From positions 27,194,740-27,258,739 of the forward strand of contig CAIIXF020000009.1 in NCBI GenBank assembly GCA_903813345.2: 64,000 bases of DNA, written 5' to 3'. Under the pieces are notes generated by a model. That model did not search any database. It worked only from the letters and a program-made list of their open reading frames with translations, and was not told where the DNA came from. This DNA comes from Owenia fusiformis. Taxonomy: Eukaryota; Annelida; Polychaeta; Sabellida; Oweniidae. Both the position numbers and the translations under genes were made by a program. This document shows, one piece after another, positions 46,201 to 58,200 of this stretch (within the stretch, counting starts at the first letter, position 1; each line of letters begins with the position of its first letter).

Positions 46201-49200
46201 GATGAGGAAACTGCTAAATGGAATGGAAAATGTAGAGAATTTCGTCGATGATGTTTTGATTCACACTGAATTATGGAAAACACATGTGGAAATTCTCAGA
46301 GAGATGTTTAGAAGGATACGGGCAGCTAATCTGACAGTAAAGCCATCAAAATGTTTCTTTGGATACAATGACATGGACTTTATTGGCCATATAGTTGCAG
46401 TAGGAACTTTAGCAACACAACATGAGAAAGTTGAAAAGATGCTCAAAGCAAGGAACCCTACAAACAAAACAGAATTAAGATCACTACTTGGTACTGTTGG
46501 ATACTACAAGAAGTTCATACCAAGGTATTCTGATATAACAGCACCTCTTACTGATCTTACAAAGAAAAGTTCACCAAACAAACTAAAGTGGGGCAATACA
46601 CATGATGCAGCCTTCACAGAAGTCAAAGACATTCTAAGTACAGAACCAATACTAAAGCTTCCAGATTTTCACAAACAGTTCATTCTTCGAACGGATGCAT
46701 CTGATGTAGCAGTTAGTGGAATATTGATGCAAGAACATGAAGAAAAACTACACCCAGTTCTGTATGGTAGCAGAAAACTTTGCCAAAGGGAGAGAAATTA
46801 TTCCACCGTTGAACGAGAATGTTTGGCTATAGTGTGGGGTATAACAAAGTTTCAAAAGTACCTTCATGGAACTGAATTTGTTATTCAGACTGATCACCAA
46901 TCATTACTATATTTAGAATCTGCAAAACACAAGAACTCTCGTGTCATGAGGTGGTCGCTGTTTTTACAGCAATACAAATACACCGTTCAAGTCATCCATG
47001 GCAAAGACAATATTGGAGCAGATCTTTTGAGTAGATTAGTCTAAACACATATAGATAAGACAAAGGATGGTATGCATACATACATATAGGTGTTACAGTG
47101 TAAAGTTGTAAATAAAAAAAATAATAAAATAATAAAAAGTAGTTGTAAGAGTATTTTCTTTATTTACTGATAGTAATAGAAGTGGATTGTGCTAAGTATT
47201 TGTAATTGAAGTCATAAAAATGACTACATAAGAGGAGTATTTTGAAATGTATCTTCTTCCATTGTGAAACTAAGAGGATTAATATTGTATCCTTATATTT
47301 AGTGTGAAGATTTTGAGATTATTATTAAGTTTAAGAATAACTTGTGTAGTAGTAGTTGTAAACATGTAGATTACATTTGATTTGTAAATATGTTAGTCAT
47401 TTTTGTATTTTTACATATCAGAAGAAGAACTTATGTAATAGTAGTTGTAGACAGGTAGATGACATAAGTTTGATCTGTAAATATGTTAGATTTTTTGTAA
47501 TTTTACATATCATTACTATGAGTATATTATATATTTTATTTCATAAAGTATATTTTTAAAAAGGGGGATAATGTCATGATATGTATTCTATTAAGCTAAT
47601 CATAACACATTCTTGAGTTTTGTTTATTGCTTACTTATTAAGTAATTAACTTTAAACAGGAATTTTGGCATACTGCTCTAGTGAATAATAATTAGCAAGG
47701 TAAAAGGTAGAGACATGAGGAAGTGTGAACTGGGTATGAGATGTGTTGATTGTGTATGTAGTGTGTGCAGGTAGCAAGATGTAGGTGATTTTGGAAGCTT
47801 ACGAATTTTAATTAAGAACCTTGAAAAGACTTCTTGACAATGGAATTATGTTAAGTTAATTACATCAATTACACCATTTATAGATTTTGACATATACTTG
47901 AATTGTTTCTAAGTAACAGATCTATAAATCAAAATTATTTTCTGGTAACATAGTAATACCAGAATAACAGCCTGATATTATAAGGTGACATGATCTAAAA
48001 TGCGAGAAGAATGTATGAGGAATATTTTCTAAGGTGATTCAAGCAGCAATGGCCTGAACAACTTTGACATCAGTGATAGACCTCCAACATCAAAATCACA
48101 TTTTTAATTAACCACTCCCAAAAAGTGAATAAAATACAAATTTTTTACATACGCACCTTTCTCTTTTTGCCCATATTTTTAGGTGCTTTTTCTTTAGGTA
48201 ATTTATCTGTAAACTTTCCCAATGAGGCATCTGAGGATTTTGCGAGTGCAAGGGCCTTGCTGACGTGGTCCTTAGAGGGCGCTTCAGTAGGAGTCAGACC
48301 AACACCTGGCACTGCAAATAAAATAAAATCCATTTGATTTTACTATTGATTTTCAACACGGTTATTCCATCATTGTGACGTATTCAATTGTCAGTAGAAA
48401 GAAACGTATCAAACTTTCTTCTGAACATGTATATTTTTTGTAAGATAAGAAACTAAAAAATCATGACTTTATATATGATGACTTTATATAAATTTTCACA
48501 TTCATATAGCATAACATTTTACTGGGAGAAATTCAAGTAATTTTATATAGTAATGTGAGTACATAAAAACACAATACAGAATCCTCAGAATAAAACATTC
48601 ATACAGGCAATATATGTAAAAAAAGCAAATTTTGGTACAGGGTTGCAAATAAACTTTCCCAGAGAAAGGGTGTAGCCACAAAATATTTCAGTATAGACAG
48701 TAGCATCAAAATATGACACAGTTAGTTGAGATGAATGCCAGTTTTCATTTGTTTCAAAATTATCATTGGATGGATACTGTATAAGTGGTATTTAATCCGA
48801 GTGGTTAATTTGCCGAATTGTCAAATTTTATCAATTTCCTAATTTTAATTTTCCTAATGACAAGAAACTTCCCATTGGATAACATTATGAAGACAATATT
48901 TCCGAAATTTAATTTTCCGAGCCTGGCAAAAATTAGGCAATAGGCAAATTAAATGATTAGGGAAAATTACCACTTATACAGTATTGGATATACATTTGCA
49001 TAAGTGGGCAATACCATTGGCTTACCCATATGAGCCAAAAAGAAGAAAAAATGTTAGACTTTTGATTTTTAAATTTATTCACATTCAATCTGGATTAACA
49101 GTGAATATCAATTGAATTGAAGCCATTTACTATTTCATACATGTTGTTTGTATGGCTTCCAATTCTTACAATAAATAACACTGTATATATACCATAGTTT

Positions 49201-52200
49201 AAGCAATCGAACACAGCTGATCTAAAATGAATATGTCGACATCTAAGATACATGCAAAGGCTCCTAAGATACATGTGGACTATGCCACTGCAGATGATGA
49301 ATGGAAGATGGAGGTTGCACCAGAAATATTTGCTAAGGGATTTCCATGCCAACAAATCAATGCTTTAACAATTCTAAAAGGTAAAGGCCACATTCCTCAT
49401 TTTAGATTAAAGTATCAACTCTCCAAATCTCAATGAATCTTTATTTGGTTTACCAACTTACCACAATTGCAGAATTTATGACGAATAGCTAATTTTTCCT
49501 TCTAATGCACAATGGTTTCTAAGAACGAACTGATGTATGTTGTTTTTATGTTATATCTAGGAGTAAGCGCAGTTTCCTGGTGAATATATCATAAACTCAA
49601 AAGAATATAAAATAATGATATTCAAAATGAGTCAATGTTATATGGTCTCATTATAGGTATATATGATACTGGAGAGTTGTATACCATAATAAATAAGGGT
49701 TATGTACTGGGAGGTTTTGGATATGGGGTTTATCCAGAGGGAGATATGCATATCTACCTGAGGGACCGTAGGGATCGAAGGTAGATGTGCATATCTCACG
49801 AGGGATGAACCCAATATCCATACCGACCGTACATAACTGCTTTATCCTATACCAAATCGAGTTTTCAGGGGCATATGGCCATTTCAATAGTACAAGGTGT
49901 AAAAATAAACAAATCATTCATATGCAAAGTCATTTTATTGCATTTCCACAACTTACTGGAAGCGGGAAGATATGCACCGAAGCGGGAGATATGGCGGGAG
50001 ATATGGAGGTTCTGGATATGGAAACCTCAAAATTAGGATACGGTATATCTTAACAACTTATCTCCCTAAAACTCTACTTGGCATAGGATAAAGAGATGTA
50101 TATGCTAGAGTTGTACACGAAACTGAAGAGGTGTATGTGAGGAGTTCAAATAATTATTGGACTTTTTGTAGAGGCTGAATGGTGTTATGAAAAAGACAAA
50201 GTCTTAGATATAGGATGTGGTATAGGACGTGTCACCAGGGAAGTTCTACTCACTGATCAGATAGAACAGATCACAGCATTTGATATTATTCCAAGCTATA
50301 GTAAATATGCAAAAGAGCAGAATTCCCATGAGAAGATCACTTTCATGCAGCTTGATGCTGGTCATGATTGGCCAGATAAGTGGAAAGGAACATTTGACAA
50401 GGTAAGATGAGTCGACTTTGTTGCATACTTATAAAAGCTAAAATGTTTGAAATCTTCCAAAACCAAGACCTATTATTTTGCAATTCTCCAATTTAAAATA
50501 CAATATCATATTTTTGACCTAACAATAGCTTACATCCAAATCTTAAGACTCAGGCCAAACAATATAGTGTCCATGAGCTTCTATATTATGCAACCAAAGC
50601 TCCTCTCAAAGTTTGGCAATGGAGTACAATATTTCAAGACAGAATGTCAGAAATGGCCACCTTTTAGTTACCCACATGCCCAAAATTAAATCACATAAAA
50701 TCAGACCATCCACTAACCTGATGATGATAAAGCGACACATGAGCCATAAAAACAGTAAGTCTTCAACACATGATGGGCTTTCGAGCCCATGAACTAACAT
50801 ATGCTTTAACCTTTTGATAACTGTTCATGGCATGTCTATTGCAGGTGTTCTCAAATGAATGTCTGAACATGGTGACTGACCAGGAAAAACTTGTGAAGCA
50901 GATATTCAACACTTTGAAGCCAGGGGGAGAATTCGCAGCTTCCTATTTCCTTCGAGTTGATGCTTTTCAAATTGCAATTCTTACGCTAATGGCTCAGACA
51001 AAATGGCAGAAATATTTCAGTGAAGATTCTGACGCTGTGGAAAAAGCAATGGAAACTGCTGAAAGCTGTCCATGGACAGATGAAAACACATTTGCGAAAT
51101 TTCTAGAAAACGCAGGCTTCAATGTGAAAAAATGTCAGAAGATTCAAACTTGGTACCGTCCAAATGATTACTTAGAATGGGTCCAGTTCTGTGGGGAGGC
51201 TTACTCAAGGTTCTATCAACAAATCCCTTATGATCGTCAAAATGAGTTTGCAAAAGAATTGCTACCCATTATATTGGACATTGAGAACAAGAAGTTAGAT
51301 AAACTATCGGATAAAGAAAGAAGAGAATACGGAATTGAAGAGGGAAGTAAGGATTACCAGTGCACTGAAATGCTCATACTGCATTGTGAGAGGCCACTTC
51401 AATAAAGTGATACTTTCATTGGAAGTTCATCATGAATACCATTATTTAGTGCACTTGACTTTCAGTCTTAAAACACTTAACTAGACTCAAAAAGTTGAAC
51501 ACCTTGAAAGGAAAATAAAGTATTGGGTAGATGACATTAAACTTGGTTATCAGTGCACGGTGCCGCATTGTAGGTGATTTCTAGCAATTTTATCAAAATA
51601 TCTAGTAAAGTATTTAGAAGGAAGCACGTCAGTACACTCTATAAGCACACCTATTGTAGCTTCAGTATGGAAGGGAGTAATCATCCTTAACCAGTACATC
51701 AATCAATAATATATTTAAAGATCTAATAGCAAAGGTTTTGCAAAAATAAATCAATGCAGTGTAAAACAAATGTATGTATAATGAAGAAATAAATATTTAA
51801 TGAAAAAAATAGATATGTGTTTGTAATATTGGTATTAACTTAAGATTAAAAAGTGTCACTATCTCTTTCATTTTTCAACAAATATAGGCTCACGTGACAT
51901 ATGACGCGGGGCAGTCAATTTTGATCTATCGTAGACCATATCAGTATCAAACTGCCGATATTTCAACCTCGTCTTGCGAGGCCATTTTTATTTGAAACAT
52001 CTTGAATTTGGTGTCAAAATAAAGCTGGTCACGCCCACTTTCAGAGTTATCAATGAATCATTTACTACGACTACTATATTCATTTAGGAGGCGTGTAAAG
52101 TTAACCAATCAGAAAGACAATTGCTCCATATATGACAGTTCATTAACATATTCAGTGTTTACTATTGTTTTTCGCGTCATGACAACACGAGTAGTAACCA

Positions 52201-55200
52201 ATCAAAATGCCGTATTTTATCACGTGAGTTCAGAGTGACATGCACGACATGTAAGTTTAGTCTGAGCTGATCGCGATGTTGAACAATTTCTTCTCGGAAT
52301 TTGTCCAGAGAAATCAGCGATTCTAAATTAAGGTAGGATCTCCCATTTCTTCCTGTACAAGTTTTAACTTATCTCTATCGAATCCTAAAGTTTTGGATGA
52401 AGATATGAAGCATACGTTTAAAAACGAAGCGATTAATTTGACGATCTGATTTTGCAATTTGCAATGGCCAATTTACTGCAAGTCTGCGTGTATTTGACAA
52501 GAGATTGCGCCAAGTCTTGTATCCGAATGCTTGTTAAGCCACTCAAAAACAAGATCCATATTTTCTAAATTTGATAACTTTGCAGAGAGCCCGTTTTCAT
52601 AACCTGTTTTCCGCGTCTAAATTCAAACTGAGTAGGATTATACTAGGATCGCTGGGATTCTCAGTCAATGGCAACGGGTCTTCATTCCAGAACGCACATT
52701 TTTTTAGTTGATTCTCCGTCATAGTACTTGTCTAAAGTCCATATCTGCTCTTTTACTGGCATACTTGGACATATTTCACCCTCTCGCCTATTTATATAGG
52801 CCTATAGCCATTTCCCAGAACCCGGGAGTCAGAATCGCTGATGTTTGCCATATTGAACATGTTACTTCGGTCCAAAGCCTTCTCTGTAAGCTGGAGACTC
52901 GAGTAAGAAATATGTACTGTAATACTAATATCTGTAATACTAGGCATTGCCTGCTACGCGTAGGGGTCACGTGACTAGCGCGATACAGGAAAAATGGGGA
53001 ATTTCGAAACAACAATTTTTGGGCACTTTTATTGCAAATTTCAGGTATTTATAAGTGTTTGTGGTATAAAATATAATCCACAGACATAAATGAACATCCA
53101 AACTACATATTTTATTACGTTTTGGAGCCTTTTTTTCTTTTAAAATGACATCTTTAATTGAGTTCTTGTTTATGGTGTTCTTTCATTTTTACAGAAATGT
53201 CAGAGGGTTGGATTGAAAAATCAGAAATAACTTATATGCTTGGGGCACAAAGATTTTAGACCACAATAGGGTAATTTTTATCAGAGTAGCAACGAAACAT
53301 GATTTTCATGAAGATTATCAAACTGTTTCCTGTCTAGCTTTAATAAAATATGAAAAATTGAAAGAAAATGTAGGACGTAAAAAATTACATAAGCTTCAGA
53401 TTTTCAACTGAGTTGAGTCCTTGGAAAACTGATGTGGCTACAACGAACTCTGATGGATACACCTTACCTTTTCCTTTACTGTTGCGTGCAATATTACAAA
53501 GTCTTTGAAGCTCATTCTTTGCCGTTCTTTCTTTTTTGGCTTTTAGACGTTTCTCAAACTGATCCTCATATGGATCTGAAATGTGAAACAAAAAATGATG
53601 TATTTTGGCGACATCAATACAATCAGGAATCAAAACAAAAACATTGAGTGCTTCTGCATTCAGTAGTTCTACTCCAATGCTCCCATGTTTTTATTTTGAA
53701 CAGTTTTCAAAGTCTATCTTCATCAGACCATGTCAATTCTAACATGGCTCAAAGGAACTGAAGGCTGTCTGGTCAAATATAATGAGGATTCTCGTAAGGA
53801 TAAAATAGTAGAAAGTAGTTTTAGATATTCTTCAAATTAAATCTTCACCAATTTTCAAATCTTGCCGAATTCATCAAATTAAATAGGGCCAAATTAGTAG
53901 AGTAACAGTACATAAAGGCTAGTTGAAATAGGGTTACATACCTGCATTACCAGGAACTTCTATTAACCAGTCTTTTGTATCATCATTAGCTCTCTTATAA
54001 CCCCACCTAGGTCTGTATTCCTACATAACAAAACACAATGCCATTTATTTGAATGCATGAATAAACATGCAGGGGCTTCATTAGAATTCCTCACAACAGG
54101 CTAAATAAATGAAAACAACAGGCAAAAATAATGGAAATCATGAATTTAACATGGAAAAGTCCCTAAAAACAACAGGCCATTTTGTGAAAACAACCGATGA
54201 AAATCGCCTGTTGCCTGCTGCTAATGAAACCCCTGTATATGTATGTACACTAGTTGGTGCTGCGAACAATATTTTTAACTTTGGTGATGTAAATGCTTGC
54301 AATGGGGAAGATGTGATTTGAAATTTTAACATGCAAAATTCAACATGCGACTCTAACAATCAGTTATTAATCGATCATGGAGCATATAGTGAAGGGGTCT
54401 TATTTCAAGAATAATCCAGGACAGTGTAAGTAGCTATTTTCATCCCTAGATTTTATCTCTAGGTCCATTGAATTACAAAAATACAATACGGTACCTGTAG
54501 ATTGACGCAGTGAAGGACACTCACTAGAATTTTCCTATGAAGCCATCTATCTGTAGTCGCTATTTTTTCCTTCTGTAGCAACACATTGTCGATGTTACTT
54601 ATTATGAAAAAACACTTATGAATTCAACATATAACATTGACTTACCTGATGTGTTTCATCCCACACCATCCTACTCTTCTTTGACTTCTGAATACCCTTC
54701 AATGCAGCATATTTCTCCCATTTGGTGGCTGCCTTCTCTTTGGGGACCTATATAAATTATAGGAAAGTATCTCAATCATAATATTCTATATTACATTTGG
54801 GATATCAATAGTTGCAGATCATGCCAAAGTTTCTCAAAATCGGCGATAATTTTGTTCTGTTTTGGTGATAAATTGTAGAATTAACAGGTAGCGTGATTTA
54901 TTTGAATGATCAATTAATTTCAAGATATATTTTTAATGAGGTAAATTATGACACTTTACTTTTCTAACATTGCCAAAATACATTTCAGATAAGATTTTTA
55001 ATGACTACTTACTGGTTTTTCTCTTGGTATAATTGTCTTAGGTTCTGGTAGCTGAAAAATAAGAGAGACCAAGTTTATAAAAATTACAAAAAATAACAAT
55101 ATGAGGATCATACCATCAAAAGTAGAAGAAATCATGTTAGTTTATTTCACAGATTAATATTTATATATTTTTCAAATACTATACAATCATTTTATACTAT

Positions 55201-58200
55201 TGAGAAATAAATACTTGTTCATCATTCACTGACTCTGTCAAGGTATATCCAACTGAGGGCTAGGCGTACAACGGAGAACATCTTATTTAAGGCCCTTTGA
55301 AGTGTAACAGGTATTCACCTGACGATTAACAGTGTTATATTCCCCAGTCCCTGGTTGGATAAGTCTAATATGAATGAGTTTATCAATGTAAAGATCACTT
55401 GTAAGTCAATTTTCCCAAAATGTGAGGTTTACACTGGATGAAAATACCATAGTTATAATACCTTTATGGTACCTTTTTGAATAACTTCAAGCTCTTAGTG
55501 GGAAATACCGGTTATGCATTCATATTTTTGAGTCATATTATATAATGGGGAATAGGTTATGTGGCGGTGAAATGATAAAGTATTGAATTCCATCAGATCA
55601 TCGTAGAATATCATAACAACTAGCTAATAACAACAGGTCACCCCTGACTGCTGTCTCATGTGTTACTATAGTTACCTTTGCAAGGATGACATCTTCTTTT
55701 CTGTGTGTTGGTAACTGTAAAATAAATAATAACAAAACTAAAAATATTGAAATTTACATTTTTAAAGATATCAATGAGCATGACTCCAGTAGTATGACTA
55801 ATTACATACATACATGTATTTGGGTTTGTAGGTTCATGTAACCTAGTTTAAAAATAATACCAACAGATCCCAAATTTTTCTCATTAAAACTCCTGGCCTT
55901 CTTGAAAATCCTGGATATTTTAATGCTGGGAGAATGTTCTTTTTCTGGAATGATATACATCCATATAAAATGTATCTTGGTAAGAATATAAAATCTTAAA
56001 TAATTATTTAAAAATGAAACTTCCTTACTGATTTTCAAATTTAGATTTTCGTGATAAACTATGATGAAAGTAAAGGCAGTATCAAATAACATAAAACTGT
56101 CATTAATGATATAATCATTCATTCCAACTATAATCACAATTTATTTACATCAACATAGAAAATATATGCACAATTTTACAGAAGAAATGTGAGAATTGAT
56201 ATGAACATACCTCCCATATTCTGTTCAACAGGAGCTGTGTATTATCCCTGGCTAATTCACTGAGAAATTTCTCTTTGTTAGTCCTGAAAATAAATGTATT
56301 TTTTAAATATGATGATGATAGTAATAACTCTCAGCCAACAAACATGATTACAGATCACTATTTTGGTCCCGCTGTATACTCTAGAAAACTTTCATGTGGT
56401 TATTACTCATTTTAAATATTATACAAAAAGATATTCGTGAGAATAGTAATTCAATTGAAACTGAAGAGAGCAATGTCACAAGTGAGAAATTTCATTATAT
56501 TGTCTACAGGGAGTATGTCACCTTCCTCTCTAATACCTTATACTGTACTTCTACTTAATTTGGCGCTACTTATTTTGGCAGATTTGCTGTTTTGAAGATT
56601 TGTTGGCTACTTAATTTGGAGGACTTGCAATATCATAATGCACTAATGGTATTAATTCACATGGTACTAAATTTACCGGGGAATTTGACGGCTACTTAAT
56701 TTGGCAGCCGTTTTAATTGTTAAAGTAAAGAAGTACAGTATACAGTACTCCCTGTTATTTCATCTGGGATTAATATCAACCAGTCTGTCATATTAAAAAC
56801 ACATCTAAAAATGTTGATTTAATTTGCTACATTGGGACAACCATCTCCATTTTCATTTGGAGGTCTCAGCAAGAGTTTGTAATTAGGGTGGATAATGTCA
56901 ACATGTTCAAGAATAGGCTAGATAGGCACTGGACGGATCATCCAACAAAATTAGACCACAATATATAAAATAAGTTCAATGATGCAATTTCCGTTTTTTC
57001 AACGAATTAAATCACACATCTTTTCAAGATCGCAGTTTTAGAAGGGCACTCCTTGTAATGCTGATAAACCCATATAATTGGGGATTCGACTGCATAAAAT
57101 GAATGCTTAAATACTCAGGAATTTATAAGAATACAGCAAGGGGTTTAGGAATACAGCAAAGGGCAACATTTTTTCTTACCGTATATACGGCACCTGCTTT
57201 CCTGGATACACAGAGAGTGAGACCCTATCTGTTGCAAGACTTATGCCTGGCGTAACCGTCACCATGTTATTCGGTGTTTTTTAAGTAGCGCAAGGATCCT
57301 GCCATGACCGTGGTAATGTTATCGTGAAAGCATGGTATAACCGCGACAATGCTGTTTTATATTAAAATGCCTGCCATGACCGTGGTAGTGTAATCGTGTA
57401 AGCCTGGCGCGACCGTAACCTTTATATGACATTAATGACCTTCATGTTTCGCCCGTTGCTGTTGGTATTTTTTATGGATAAATCTTATTAATTGATCATT
57501 ATAGAAAATATATGCTTTCGAATCGAAGCTCCTTGAATGAGAGTAAAGATATAGTTTGTTCGCAAATTATTTATGAGTAAAAATTATGTTTTCGTTGTGA
57601 AATTAATACACATTTTTAGTAGTCTTTATCTACATATTTAAGGTAGTTAAACACGAAGAAAAATTGTCATTACGGTGTTCTCATGCTACTTTGAATACAA
57701 CCACGGTCATGAGAGGCCTTGCAACTATTGTCACGGTCATATCAGGCTTTAACCTTACCACGATCATGACAGGCTTTAACATTCTGACGGTCATGACAGG
57801 CCTTTCAATCATTATGACGTTCATATAATATATACGGCAATATAACATAACATTGTCACGGTCATGGCAGGCTTTACAAGTGTTGTCACGGTCATACCAG
57901 GCCTAACATTACCACAGTCATGACAGGCCTTGCAACCATTGTCACGTTCATACTGGGCTTTAACATTACCACGGTCATGACAGGCCTTGCAACCATAATA
58001 ACGGTCATACGGGGCTTTAACATTACCACGGTCATGACAGGCCTTGCAATATAATATAGCATTGTCACGGTCATGACAGGCCTTGGAAGCATTGTCACGG
58101 TCATATCAGGCTTCAACATTACCACGGTCATGACAGGCCTTGCAATATAATACAGCGTTGTCACGGTTATACCAGGCTTACAAAATAACACTGCCACAGT

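Larger units (their letters stand above)
41010..47839 (+). mobile_element. Intact Gmr1-like Ty3/gypsy LTR retrotransposon
   Basis: A complete 6,830-bp element in the RRS1 intron between exons 9 and 8, antisense to RRS1. It has two 268-bp LTRs, a primer-binding site, a long structured leader, one uninterrupted gag-pol frame and a polypurine tract. It is flanked by the 5-bp target duplication ATGGA (41005-41009 and 47840-47844). LTRs start TGTCA and end TGACA and I find no difference between them. With the open frame this points to a very recent insertion. Domain order is protease - integrase - RT - RNase H, as in copia, but the domains are gypsy-type. This combination defines the Gmr1 group described from deuterostomes. 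Confidence 0.95.
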
